Position numbers and translations under genes: made by a program. DNA of 64,000 bases from Hyposmocoma kahamanoa (Eukaryota; Arthropoda; Insecta; Lepidoptera; Cosmopterigidae), in the NCBI RefSeq assembly GCF_003589595.1, contig NW_020653200.1:5051800-5115799 (forward strand), in the 5' to 3' direction. The notes below the pieces were generated by a model, which saw only the letters and a program-made list of their open reading frames with translations, was not told where the DNA came from and ran no database searches. How positions within the stretch are numbered: position 1 is the stretch's first letter; the number at the start of each line of letters is the position of its first letter. Positions 23,049 to 34,742 of this stretch are shown piece by piece.

Positions 23049-23881
23049 ATGTTGAGCAAAGATTTAACGTTAGCAGTTGTGAACGATATAAATTATTAAG
23101 CAAAATGTTAGCCCTTTTATTGCAAACAGTCGATAAGTAGTTAGTTAATTAGTTAACTACCCTCATTAGAGTTTAAAAATATGTGCGCTTAAAATATATA
23201 TATATATTTTAGAAATGAAAGCACAACTAAGTAATCAACAAATTAGCTTACTCATCAGAAAAAGCTTAATTAAGTCCATAGTTGGCATTGGTGTGCGGTA
23301 TTGAGAATCATTTAATCACCTATTCTGACTCATTAGAAGACAATATCGTTGTAATTACTTACTTAATCACTTGTTTTTAGACTCATTATAAAACTAAACA
23401 ATATTTGTCTAAGTGTGGGTGTATTGTAAACCTCTGCCTATTCTTTGGGAATATAGGGGTGATAGTATTTTATGTTACGTGTTGTAAAAAGTTTATGTTC
23501 CTCAACTCAAAGACTAAATCATTTCGTTTCGCATGTAAAATTAAATAAAAATATTACGATGATTTTTTAAAAAAACGGCATTTGTGACCGTTATCTGGAG
23601 TATGCCAAAAAATCATAAATAATTAGTACTATAACCATCTGTAAGGATATTACGGTTATCCTTGCCGTTTAAAAGATAATTCGATTTTTCATACAAGTTT
23701 CATACAAATTTTTCGAAAAAGAATTATAACTCCTTCGTTTTTGAACATAATCAACTAGGGTGTCATATAATTAATTGTACATAGTAATAACTAAAAGAAG
23801 CAATAATCGGCAAAAAAACTGACACTTGCAAATTGAAATCCCTAAGTCTATGAAAGCCGACTGTCAGCCCATCGTGTGACG

Positions 23882-24005
23882 GTAGATTCCGACGGTAGAA
23901 CCCCAAATTCCTACAACACCATGGTTTTTCAAATTCCGTACAACAGATAAAAAAGAGAAATTATAAGAAAATGGAATAAAATGATCATAATTACTAACAC
24001 AACAG
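23882..24005 (+). pseudogene. Remainder of the interrupted I-type LINE (RNase H)
   Basis: Reads VDS...FQIPYNR-stop-KREIIRKWNK in the frame that continues GNET at 20250 once one Transib target copy is removed. The match to RNase H is limited to VD just after GNE, so the extent is uncertain. Confidence 0.5.
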
Positions 24006-24009
24006 CAAA

Positions 24010-24142
24010 GTATTGTATGGCCTACATTTATTTCTCTCGTGAGTTTGGGTGTAATTTGTGGTTGTCTATGTGTGTGTCCATGGCACCCACGACACAGGGT
24101 TTCCCTAGTGCGGGACTATGTTGAGTGTGTGCGTTATAAAAA
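24010..24142 (+). mobile_element. SINE, 5'-truncated copy
   Basis: Shares the body 'ggtgtaatttgtggttgtc...ccatggcaccc...gcgggactatgttgagtgtg' with the full copy at 50346-50572, but lacks the tRNA-like head. Confidence 0.8.
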
Positions 24143-25560
24143 AAAAGCGCGGGAGCATCAGTCAGTGACGTTGACGTGCCGGCCGGTCGGCATCGCATGC
24201 TCAGTTCGGTGTTGCCATTACATTAACTCATATGTTCCCCGGTTATTACATGTTTTTTTTTTAATATGTAGACAAATACTGTAGATTTACAATTGAAAAC
24301 ACATAATTATGACAATTTAATAGGTACGTAATTATTAATTCTTTGTTATTGTTCGCTTTATATAGTTTAATTGAACTATTTATACCATAGACAGCGGCAT
24401 TATTGTGATGCTAAAATAGAACAATAATGACAAATAGTAACACATAACTGAATAGTACTGAAATGCGCTGTGGCGAGTTGCGCCTGGCGCGACGCGTCAC
24501 AAAATGATCAAATAAAAATTCAATAAAATCATATTTTTTTTGTGTGACTATTACAGATAAATGTGTTTTATTGAAAAAACGTAGAAAATTATTTCAAGTA
24601 CTTTAACTTAAATGACATTTCTAGACGCTCAAAATTTTTTCAAATAAAATTTCGCCATTGTTCTTTTAATGATCATTTTTGGAACTAAAATGACTGAATT
24701 GTTCATTCGTCACTTTTTTTCCAACACTAAAAACGTAATAAAGAGACCTGTTCGGTGCGGCTGCACCCGATAACTGGTGAAGTGATGAATACTGTAGAGT
24801 GTTAAAATGTTTTGTTAATGTATATAATAGTGATACGATATTTTACATTCATTACTTGTAAATGTTACTTAAGGTTTTTGTAAATATAGAATGAACAGGG
24901 TGAGGTGAGGCGCTCGCTTGCTAAAGGTGTTGGTATGTCACACGCCAGCACATCAAGCTACACATTGACGCATCTTGTTCCGTTGCACTGGAGGCGATTT
25001 TCGAACAAAAATGTGTAGTCTGATATGCCGTTGTCCGTACATATGTGGGCGATGACGCGCTTTCTTAATGGCGCCACAATACAATGCTGTCTAAAGTAAT
25101 ACGTCATCGAAATAACCCTAAAAACAAAAGCGAGCCCTTCTTCTCCGAGTCCACTTACCGTTGTAGGCAAATTGACATTTCATTTCATCTTCGTACCAGT
25201 CACAGGTGTGAGTTCGCACAACACCCATATAGTGAGCCTGTGCCATTCGAGCTTACTTCGGTTTACTTTCAAATTAATAACCTCATTTTTCCAATTTTCG
25301 ATTTCTTAATTTTTGTATAAGGTCACTTTCATTCTAAAGATGCGATATATTTATTATTCGTTGATGCATGTCCCACGATCGAAGAGGCCCACTTTCAAAA
25401 AGAGAAGTGCGTTTTGGCTAAACTTTTCTATACCGTAGACCGGGTTTACTTTGATTCTCGGGATTACTTTGATCAAAACTTTCTTTTCACATGAAACTGC
25501 AAATTCCGTAAAAGACAACTACTTTTGGGAGATTTTTTTAGGGTGGTAATACTGATAAAT
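24143..25560. other. No recognised gene
   Basis: A/T-rich sequence with a G/C-richer patch near 24140-24240. The short frames at 24958-25170 and 25084-25320 lie on opposite strands and neither shows a domain. Confidence 0.4.
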
Positions 25561-25563
25561 AGT

Positions 25564-26213
25564 CAAGTTTATATATTGTTATATATATATATGGATTTGC
25601 TCTGGACCTTTTGGAGGGAAAACTGGCGTTTTTATTTTGACTTTCAATTATTTTATGAAATCTAGTTTAAAGTGGAATAGGATAGTGCTATTGTGCCTTA
25701 ATCGAAGATTAAAACGCGAAATTATATGAATCTCGAACTAGAATATCCGTATCGGCCCGTTTTAAGGAATCCCGAGTCAATCTAAATACGCCGCCTCAAA
25801 TTGCCTATCCTCTTTGTGGCGGCCATATTTACAGAAACAAACTTCATGTTTAGGCTAATGGCTGTGCCAAAGCCTTAATAAATTAAAAAAAAAACAAGTT
25901 TATATATATTCGCTCTGGGCATTTTGGAGGGAAAAGTGTCGTTTTTATTTTGACTTTCAATTATTTTGTGAAATCTAGTTTAAAGTGGAATAGGATAGTG
26001 CTATTGTACCTTAATCGAAGATTAAAACGCGAAATTATACGAATCTCGAAATAAAATACCCATATCGGCCCGTTCTAAGGAATCCCGAGTCAATCGAAGC
26101 ATGCCGCCTCAAATTGCCTATCCTCTTTGTGGCGGCCATATGTACAGAAACAATTAAACTTCATGTTTAGGCTGATGGCTTTGCCAAAGCCTTAATAAAT
26201 TAAAAAAAAATCA
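25564..26213. repeat. Direct tandem duplication of a ~320-bp unit
   Basis: Two adjacent copies start at caagtttatatat (25564 and about 25894) and both end in tgccaaagccttaataaatt plus an A run. They differ at scattered positions and by small indels. The unit contains ctcgaa, cggcccgtt and gcctatcctctttgtggcgg. No coding potential or RNA fold is recognised. Confidence 0.88.
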
Positions 26214-26767
26214 AGGTTATATTATGTTCTTTATGAAATTAATTTCGAATTTCGATTTAAATCTCAAAATTATAAATCACCACTCATTTAGGTAAAAAGT
26301 CGTACCTGTTGAAAACGACTTATTTACTGAAGTTAGATTTGAGCAATGCTAAACTGTTACAATTTTTGAATTTTCAGTTGTTTCTGCTTTGTTACAAAAT
26401 CTAAAAAAAAAACGATTTTGTTTCATTTAAAGTTTTTTCATTAAACGTAGAGAAATGCTGTACTAAGTCGATATTAAGACGTTAATTTAATTGCTATTAT
26501 ACGTTTAATTTATATTTATTTTATTTTGTTTATTTATTTATAAAGCATTTGTTTTAGAGCAATCAGCTTAATGGTAACAAATAATCAAGAAACGCAAAAC
26601 GTAATATACATAAAGTAAAAATTAATTCGTGTAAAAAATGTAACTATTAAAACCCGCCATTTTCTCCAAAAAAAACTCTAATTTATATTTTATATTTTCA
26701 CTTTTTAGTTCCGCTAAATGTACCTGTTTAAAATGTTTGTGTGCGATCCAATATTTATGATACCCGT
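26214..26767. other. No recognised gene
   Basis: A/T-rich intergenic sequence between the tandem duplication and the large inverted-repeat element. Confidence 0.4.
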
Positions 26768-27003
26768 ATATCGTCCTTAGAATAATAACTCATAGAATGA
26801 TAGTTTCATAAAAAACAAACTGTCACAAGTGAGGCAAAAATCAAATTCACGTAGGCGTAAGCAACGTGTATTTACGCTCGTCGGCACGCACACAAATATA
26901 CAAATAATGATGCCATGGAATAACATTTCCCTCAAAAGTGGGGAAATTGTATCTTGCTTAACTCATCGTTAAGTTAGAGGTGCCTTATGGAAATGGCATT
27001 TAT

Positions 27004-27009
27004 ATCTGA
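27004..27009. repeat. Short target duplication at the 3' end of the minus-strand LINE
   Basis: Bases atctga recur at 30757-30762 beside the 5' end. A related uninterrupted sequence at 31351-31372 (ttcagatatacatgccattt) shows the empty site. Confidence 0.7.
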
Positions 27010-27230
27010 TCAAAATCAAAATCAAAATCAAAATAATCTTTATTTCATAGGTAAGCATTATTACACTTGAAATCGTCACAATGGTTAAACTCTACCGCTC
27101 ATTCGTAAGGCAGATTCCCCTGAGAAGAATGAGCAAGAAACTCTAGGGGTTGCTCTTTGTAAATAACATTTACAATATTTTTTTATTTGAAACATCAGAT
27201 TGAGACTACCTCCATGAGCTAAACGGGTTA

Positions 27231-30109
27231 CTACCACGGATTTTTGTCATCCAAGTACGCAGAAGTTGTATAATAACCTTTAGTATAAAGTTTTTGTTTC
27301 ACTATAGTTTTAAACCTCGTGAAAGGCAAATTTTGTATATCAACCGGAATCTTGTTATAGAAGCGTATACATTGCCCCTTAAATGATTGTTTGACTTTGT
27401 GAAGACGACTATCAAGAAAAGCTAGTTTATTTTTATTCCTCGTATTAATGTTATGTCTGTCACTATTTTTCATAAAGAAATTACTATTCCTTTTAACATA
27501 AATTATATTTTCATAAATGTATTGTGAGGCTAGTGTAAGAATGTTAATTTCCTTAAACTTATCTCTCAAAGATACTTTGGGGCCCAGATTGTAAATTGCC
27601 CTAACTGCACGTTTCTGCAGGACAAAGATTCTATTGATATCGGCGGCATTACCCCAAAGCAAAATGCCGTATGTCATTAGACTGTGAAAGTAGCTGAAGT
27701 AAACCAATCTAGCGGTTTCGACGTCTGAAAGTTTCCTTATTTTTTTAATCGCGTACACTGCAGAGCTGAGCCGTTTTGACAACTTACTTTTATGGGGACC
27801 CCATTGCAATTTAGCATCTAACGTTATACCTAGAAATACAACTGTATCCACAAGATTCAATTTTTCGTTTCTAACTACAATGTTTGTAACCGTCTCTCTA
27901 ACATGGGTAATGTAAATTTCACACAATTTGTTTTTTTCTCATTAAGAAGTAGGTTATTAACAGCAAACCAATCAACTACTTTAGATATAGCATTTTTCAC
28001 ATCGTCATAGGAACATTGGTGCCTTTTAACTTTAAATAATAAGGAAGTATCATCAGCAAACAATACTATCTCATGTTTTATACCCTCCATAAGGCTAGGT
28101 AAATCATTAATATAAACTAAAAACAAAAATGGGCCTAGAATTGAACCTTGAGGGACACCCATGCTAATTACAGACCCTGACGATCTCGTACCGTTAACAT
28201 CGACCCTCTGTACCCTACCACGCAAATACGATTTAAGAAGGTCGAGATCACGTCCCGCCACACCATAATGGCGAAGTTTCCTGACCAGTGTATCATGGTG
28301 CACACAATCAAAAGCCTTGGAAAGGTCACAGAATACACCAATAGCATCATGTGAGACTTCCCATGCATCAAATATATGATTAATCAACTCTACACCAGCG
28401 TCGGTTGTAGAGCGACCCCGAGTGAAACCAAATTGTTTAGGAGACATTAAATTATTACTATAAAAATGTGCACACATCTGATTTAGAATAATTTTTTCAA
28501 ATATTTTACTGAGAGTTGGTAGTATTGATATAGGTCTGAAATTGGTGGGGTCAGAAATACTACCAGATTTGAAAAGTGGAATAACTTTACTTTGCTTCAT
28601 GAGGTCAGGAAAGACACCATCATCAACACATTTATTAAAGACACAGGCTAAGTAAGGCGCAATACAATCAACTATAGAACTAATTACTCTGACTGAAAGA
28701 CCATCAAGATCAGCAGTATTTTTTATATTTATAGACTTAAAGGCTTTAACAATATCGTTTGGAAATACATGACGGAACCTTAAATTAGTGATACTAACTG
28801 CATTATTTTCTTTTAGTAAGGATTCAGCGGCCGTGGGAGATGAATTTAACGAATTAGTAGTCAAAATTGGAAAGTTGGTAAAAAAATTTTCAAATATTTT
28901 AGCAACTTCTGCGTCTGTGTTTACAATTTTGTCATTAAATCTTAGTTGAAAATCTAAGTTACGAGGTTTGACCCTTCCAGTTTCGCTATTTATAATATTC
29001 CAAGTCGTTTTTACTACATTCGCGCTGCTTTTTATTTTATTATTAATAAACATTGCTTTGGCTGCAACACAAACACGTTTAAACATTTTCGAATATTTCC
29101 TAACAAAATCATTAAAACTGTTACTAGTGTTACAAGTTCTTTCATCGTAAAGATCATATAGCCTTTGTCTACTTTTGTGAATTCCCACAGTCGCCCATTC
29201 ACTAAATTTCAATGAATTATTAATAGTTATGATTTTGGACTTAAAAACATTATCACGTTCACTTTTCACTATATTGAAAATTGAATTATACAATTTATTG
29301 GGATCGTTAACGTACGGAATGTCAGTTAGTTTAAGCATTACGTTATTTCTATAAGCTTTAAGTCGACCATTATTTATCGGAACACATGTGATATCCTTTT
29401 TCGGCATTTTGTCAACAGTTATATTAAAAGTGGCCAATTGACCGCAGTGATCTGAAGTTAATTTATTTATAATAGATTTATTACTAGGTACGGCGTTGGT
29501 ATAAATGTTGTCTAAACAAGTGGCAGTAGTAGAAGTTATTCTAGTAGGCACCAAAAAAAGATTCACAAGGTTATAACATTGGAAAAATGATATGAGCCTA
29601 CTGCTAGCACTGGAATCTTCTAATAAGTTGACATTGAAGTCACCACAAACAGCAATATATTTATTTATATTATTTAATTTGGCTAAAACTTCATCTAATC
29701 TTTTTTCAAATAGTTCGTAAGATGAATGAGGGGGTCTATACACGCTTAATATAACAAGCCGTTCAAGCTCTATGCAGGATATCTCTATAGTCCGCTCAAT
29801 AGATAGGCTCACAATATCTGTACGTTCTTTAAATTTTAAATTATTTTTAATAAGAATTAAAGAGCCGCCGTGAATAGCTTTTTCTCTGCTGAACGAACTA
29901 GCCACCTGGTGATTGTTGAAGCTAAACATGAACTGATGTTGTGATAGAAAGTGGTGTTCAGTAATACAAAGAATATCAATATTGTTACAGTTAATAAATA
30001 ATTCTATTTCTAGCTCTTTGCCTTTCATGCCTTGAATATTTTGGTGCACCAGGTTTAATATAAAATTTATTTTATTCCTGTGTGTTTTAGGTTGGTTTCT
30101 TACTGTCAA
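27231..30109 (-). pseudogene. CR1-like LINE ORF2, one frameshift near the C-terminus
   Basis: The endonuclease contains LVHQNIQGMKGK, ITEHHFL, CGDFNVNL and TSDHCGQ. The reverse transcriptase has ADLDGLSV, FRPISILPTLSKIFEK, FGFTRGRSTTD, LSKAFDCVHHDTL, GVPQGSILGPFLFLVYIND and LFADDTSLLF. The main frame ends at 27875. The downstream 231-residue frame (27926-27231) continues the protein (HVRETVTNIV, LGITLDAKLQWGPH, YGILLWGN), so about one base was lost near 27905. There is no RNase H domain. Confidence 0.9.
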
Positions 30110-30144
30110 TGTGTTGCAAGAGTATCTCTCCGTTGTCTTATTAA

Positions 30145-30738
30145 TTAATTTAAATAATTAGAAATTGAATTAATTTCAACAGAATTATTATTGTCAGTAA
30201 ACTGACCTATGTCAACGGACTGCTCAATAGAAGCAGCCGGTCTGGTAGCCAATGATTTGGCTGAATTATTAATATAATATGATAGCATCTCTGCTATCTG
30301 TCTCCTAAAATAACTAGTAAGATAATACCTATCTTTAGTCAAATAAAAATATTTACTAATAAAATTATTAGTATCCATAAAATGAAATTTACTATAATGA
30401 AATGTCAAGCTGTGTAATGTCCTATTTAAGTTATGCCTCAAATTATTTTCACTTGTTGTGAGGCAATTGCTGAAGGGAAAAGCTAACAAAATAATTTCTT
30501 TTATATTAATTAAATTATTTAATTGTGAAAAATATTGTATTAAATCTTTTTTGTTACATTTTCCTCTTCTGCCAATTAAAATTATTAATGTAGTGTCTTT
30601 GTCAAACTTAGTTGACAAAATACTATCTAATATTTTACAGTATGTTGCACCTGGCATGCAAATATTTGTTAATTTTAATCCTAGGTGGTTAAGTTGCAAA
30701 CCTATATTTTTACCCATTTCATCACTATACATAACTAT
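30145..30738 (-). pseudogene. CR1-like ORF1 C-terminal fragment, esterase-like
   Basis: About 195 residues upstream of ORF2 and 35 bases from it. It opens with MYSDEMGKNIGLQL and continues LKLTNICMPGATY and TTLIILIGRRG, recalling the SGNH-esterase domain known in the ORF1 of some CR1 elements, where the Gly-Asp-Ser block lies at this place. The usual PHD and coiled-coil parts are missing because the insertion is 5'-truncated. The first Met is probably internal. Confidence 0.65.
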
Positions 30739-30756
30739 ATTAATCTATATTAATAA

Positions 30757-30762
30757 ATCTGA
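30757..30762. repeat. Short target duplication at the 5' end of the minus-strand LINE
   Basis: atctga, matching 27004-27009. Confidence 0.65.
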
Positions 30763-31310
30763 ATACACGAAGGCGGACACGACTGTTCTCATTTCTAAAT
30801 CCACGATGGCGGACACGTCTTTTCGAATAAATGCAGTATGGGAATCGTTTTCGAGGTATCGAGGTGCTCATCACATATATGGCATTTATTTCTAAATCCA
30901 AGATGGCGGACACGACTTTTGAAATAAATGCAATATGGGTATCATTTTCGAGGTATTTGGGGGTGCTCATTACGAACATGGCACTCATTTCTAAATCCAA
31001 GATGGCGGGCACGATTTTTCATATAATGGCAAGTTGGGGATCGTTTTCAAGGTATTTGGGGGTGCTCATTAGGAATATAGCACTTATTTCTAAATCCAAG
31101 ATGGCGGACATGACTTTTCAAATAATAGCAAGTTGGGTGTCGTTTTCGAGGTATTTGGGGGTGCTCATTAAGAACATGGCACTAATTTCTAAATCCAAGA
31201 TGGCGGGCACGATTTTTCGAATAATGGCAAGTTGGGTGTTGTTTTCAAGGTATTAGGGACTGCTCATTCCGAATATAGCATATATTTCTAAATCCAAGAT
31301 GGCAAAGAAT
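30763..31310. repeat. 99-bp tandem array within the large TIR element
   Basis: The phrase aaatcca-a/c-gatggc recurs at 30797, 30894, 30993, 31092, 31191 and 31290, giving spacings of 97, 99, 99, 99 and 99. Each unit also carries ttttcgaggtatttgggggt and gctcattacgaa. A single unit in the opposite orientation lies at about 31412-31480. Because 99 is divisible by three, an unbroken frame of 33-residue repeats arises; it is not evidence of a gene. Confidence 0.9.
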
Positions 31311-32324
31311 TAGAAAAAGAAGAATTAGAAGTCTTGTCCTCCATCTTGTGTTCAGATATACATGCCATTTCCTTATGGTTTACCAAAAATACATTTTTGA
31401 AAATTGTTTTTAACCATCTTGGATTTAGAAATTAATGCTACATTCGTAATAAGCACTCTAAAACTCCTCGAAAACGTCTATAATTCTCAATCGTTTCTGT
31501 CCTTATGAAACCTTATTAAATACTACCCAATTCTTATTTAACTCATATATGAACAAAAATCTACAAGCGAGTTTAAGTGCGGCTATCGAATTTGAATATA
31601 TAAATAGCCTGATATTATCTGTGGGTATGTTTACATGAAAAGTACACGATAACAATTAAGAACCTGAACCTGAAAGTTATTTATACACGATTTTGGAGAA
31701 CTGACGATGACTTTTTAGTCAGTGTTAGTTTCCTGAAATAATTTTAGCTAAGAACTTTCGAGTCTGGCCAAGACAATTTTTTTAAATGAGTGTATGATGA
31801 ACAAGAATAATGATTTTTCACATGAAACTAATGAAGGCAAATACTAAATATATTTCGTAAAAATAGCTAACGTAAATTCCCTACAATTTTGTTGCGGCGG
31901 TGTACATTTGTAGAAATTTTGCACCCGTCGCGATATTGCCTATTCTCAAAAAATTACGTAATATAATTATTTTGGAACAAAATAGCAAAATGGGGAGAAA
32001 AAACTCGTTACTTTGCAACATTTTCGTATCTTGTTGCAACGAAATTAATTTTCTGTTTTAGTGAATATTTACATAAAAATACAAGTTGAAACGCGTTACT
32101 TCCTTGTGGAATGTGATGTTAGTGTCTATTTTATATTTGTCTGATCTATTTTTAAGCCCAATTACCGCACATTTCGTCATTTTTAGCAAAAATTTTTGAG
32201 CTGCTCGCGGTGCAACTTGACCTTGAGCACTGACAGCCCGCTCGCTCGTGTAAGCCCATAGGGCGTCCTACAATTTGCCTCACTTAGCGTGTCGGGCTAG
32301 GTTTCTATGCGTTATTATTCTAAG
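31311..32324. other. Rest of the large TIR element, no gene
   Basis: Holds an intact version of the LINE target (31351-31372), one inverted array unit, then A/T-rich sequence and the terminal block gtgaggcaaat/cctagcccgacacgc (complement of 32270-32305) before the right end at 32324. Confidence 0.55.
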
Positions 32325-32332
32325 ATATCGTC

Positions 32333-34620
32333 TCTATCTTTGTCGTTAACGAGTAAAAAAAACGTGCGTCATTGTATCTTGTATGATATTAACAAAACTG
32401 TATGGTATACAGAACCTCATCTTCTTAAGTTTCAGAAAGCAAATTACTATTATTCCGTGATCCGTGAAAGAAAATTGTATATTTATGGTAAGAAACCGTC
32501 ATTCGCCATCCTAGAAATGAACAGATTTAAAATAAAGAAAGAACACCCTTTTTCATATGCACAGCAACCAACCAATTTTCACAAAATTAGAAATGCGCTA
32601 GTGTTGACTTACATTTATTTTTAGATAAGTACTATTTTCTTTTATTTGATTTAAAACAAGAGATTATTTTTAAGCAGCCACTCGTATATTGCGTAATAAA
32701 TGCCTACTTCTAGATATGACATTAGTCGGCAGAGAGACGATAAATCAATTAACAAAAGACAGATAAGTCTAGTGATTCCAAAAGTGATTTTGATTAGAAC
32801 TTATCAGTAATAAAAAGTAAACTCACCCGAAAACTCAAGGCATTCCAATTCTCTTATCGAAACAATTTAAAGTTTCCCATACGAATATATTAACAAGTAA
32901 TGCACTGTGTATGGGAAATCAAAAGTTGCATTTATAAATAATGCCGTGTTAAGAAGTCACGGGTTAATTAAAAACAAACCTGAATAATATTTACATACTT
33001 GCGTAACTAACAATGTGCCAACGAATAAATTAAATTTTTAGTGATATCTACATATTGCAATTATCTCAACCTTTATAGAAGTGCAACGCTAAATACTACG
33101 ATTTTGAACAAGCACACAGAGACAAGTAGAGAAAGCAAAGCTTTATCGAAAACCCCCTTCTTGTTACGTATAAAAAATGTTTGACATAAGATGGGCGCTT
33201 TATTCACCACAAAGTTTCCCTTGCTCTGCTCATCACTGTACCTATACTTGGTCTAAAATCGGAGTATTCTGTATTACTGACTTATTATATAAAGGCAGCG
33301 GCATGTACATACCTACATAATTAAGTACTATTAATTATAGTGACGTAACTTTAAGAATAACCTAATTAATAGGACGACCTAGCTATACATTAACAAATAA
33401 TTGTAATCACCAAAATAGTTGACTAAAATTGCCAACAGTGTAGAACCTCTAGTTATACAATATTTAATGCTAGATATTTTGAGTATTAGTTGAGATCATT
33501 TGCTGTTATAGCGTTACACAAAGATGTTGGTAGGTACACTGGTTTCGTTTTAGTAGGTTTTGATGATTATAGTAATTGAGGATAGTAAAAAAACAGTTCT
33601 TGTAGTTTATTCAGCTGTAGGTACCTAAGGTATATTTTATGTTGCTTTTAGAGGACACTTTTGTGTGTTCCATCTTTAGCTAGGTACTGAATCAAAAGCA
33701 TGGACGGCGCTATGCCGCAAATGTAGATTATGGCATTGGTAAACGCGGGCGCGGATACGAATTTTTCATCGTTCAAATCTGCAGATTCGGATATGAGACA
33801 AAAACAGTATTTTTCTTTTCAAAATTTAAATAAAAAAATTTAAGTAAAAGATAATAATTCTACACAAGTTAATTAAACAGGAGATGAAAAGTAGAAGGCA
33901 TGGTAATATTTCGAAATCTATAAATACGTGAAGTTTTCAAAGATGTCGTCGACTGTTCTTTACACGAATATTATTATTTCAAACGTTACATATCGGCTTC
34001 TTGAATGAAAGAGTTCCAAACACTTAACACTTGTTGAAGGAGACGGCATAATTGCTTACAAAAATCAATTTACATTCAAACAAAATTCCCAACTACCGTT
34101 AGTGTAACGTATACTCAATAATTTTTGTTTGAAAAACAAAGAGGTCGTTGCTACACTACGTGCTGCTGAATTCCTCGATTGACTAATTAGCACTGAGGGA
34201 GATGAGGTTTATAAAGCCCAGCCGGAAACAAAGCCCAGTATTAAAATATAAAGTAATTCGTACAACAGTCCAAGCACAAATAGAAATCACACATGCAATC
34301 AGCTGGCAAAATAGTTTAGGTTGCGTGTGTCGCCATTTGGTCAGTAGTGTCCAAAAATGTGTGTGCATCGTTGTGTGTAAAAACACTTTATTTTAAATAA
34401 AGGTGGGTCTTAAATACTAAATACGCGATCTGTGTGAGGCCTGCACCCGATAATCTGATCGTGACCTGCGAAACATTCGTATCCGCAAAAAATCTGAGTC
34501 GTTTGATTCGAATTCCGGATACAGAAGCAGATATTTAAAAATATGCTAATTAAGCAGGTGTCTGCGGCATCCCTAGTCAAAAATATTGACGTGATTCGTA
34601 CTTAACAAAAATTTAAACTT
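32333..34620. other. No recognised gene
   Basis: A 105-codon plus-strand frame (32307-32624) begins inside the right end of the TIR element and has no known motif. The remainder is A/T-rich and stop-dense on both strands. It forms the 3' intergenic region of the nuclear receptor gene. Confidence 0.45.
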
Positions 34621-34625
34621 TTTTG

Positions 34626-34636
34626 TTTATTTTATT
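34626..34636 (-). terminator. Likely polyadenylation signals of the nuclear receptor gene
   Basis: Two overlapping AATAAA hexamers on the minus strand (34631-34636 and 34626-34631), about 107-117 bases past the stop codon. Confidence 0.6.
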
Positions 34637-34742
34637 TATAATATTAATCAAGTGGCTAGTATGATAAACAATGTTTACTGGAATATAGGGTTTTATACAA
34701 CAGGACAAGAAAGAACGAATCGTATCGACACCGAGTATAAAT

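Larger units (their letters stand above)
20251..23876 (-). mobile_element. Transib transposon (RAG1-related), defective
   Basis: A 3.63-kb DNA transposon. Its ends begin cacggtgggctg (left) and, on the other strand, cacgatgggctg (right), and inverted repeats of more than 500 bp follow (roughly 20251-20850 and 23380-23876). Transib and RAG signals start with a CAC heptamer. Flanking pentamers are agacg and tgacg, one mismatch from a 5-bp duplication. Collapsing them restores GNETVD in the interrupted RNase H. The minus strand codes for a Transib-like transposase with several breaks. Confidence 0.88.
27010..30756 (-). mobile_element. 5'-truncated CR1-like non-LTR retrotransposon
   Basis: A 3.75-kb minus-strand LINE with a 3' tail of gattttgattttg repeats (27010-27030). 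It holds the end of ORF1 with an esterase-like domain and ORF2 with endonuclease and reverse transcriptase. The 5' part of ORF1 is missing, the usual result of incomplete reverse transcription. Confidence 0.87.
26776..32324. mobile_element. Large TIR element with 8-bp TSD and internal 99-bp array, copy 2
   Basis: The ends read cttagaataataac-T-catagaa (left) and, complemented, cttagaataataac-G-catagaa (right), about 22 bp. They are flanked by exact 8-bp repeats atatcgtc at 26768-26775 and 32325-32332. Inside are a terminal block shared with 5541-5755, a LINE (27010-30756) and a 99-bp tandem array. Without the LINE the element is about 1.8 kb with no transposase, so it is non-autonomous. An 8-bp duplication fits hAT-, P- or Merlin-like elements; the exact group is open. 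Confidence 0.82.

Noticed and set aside
30831..31256. 141-codon plus-strand frame with 33-residue repeats
   Set aside because: It follows from a 99-bp tandem unit, which is divisible by three. It lies inside a non-autonomous TIR element and has no start context or domain.
32307..32624. 105-codon plus-strand frame
   Set aside because: It begins inside the right end of the TIR element, has no motif and no splice partner.
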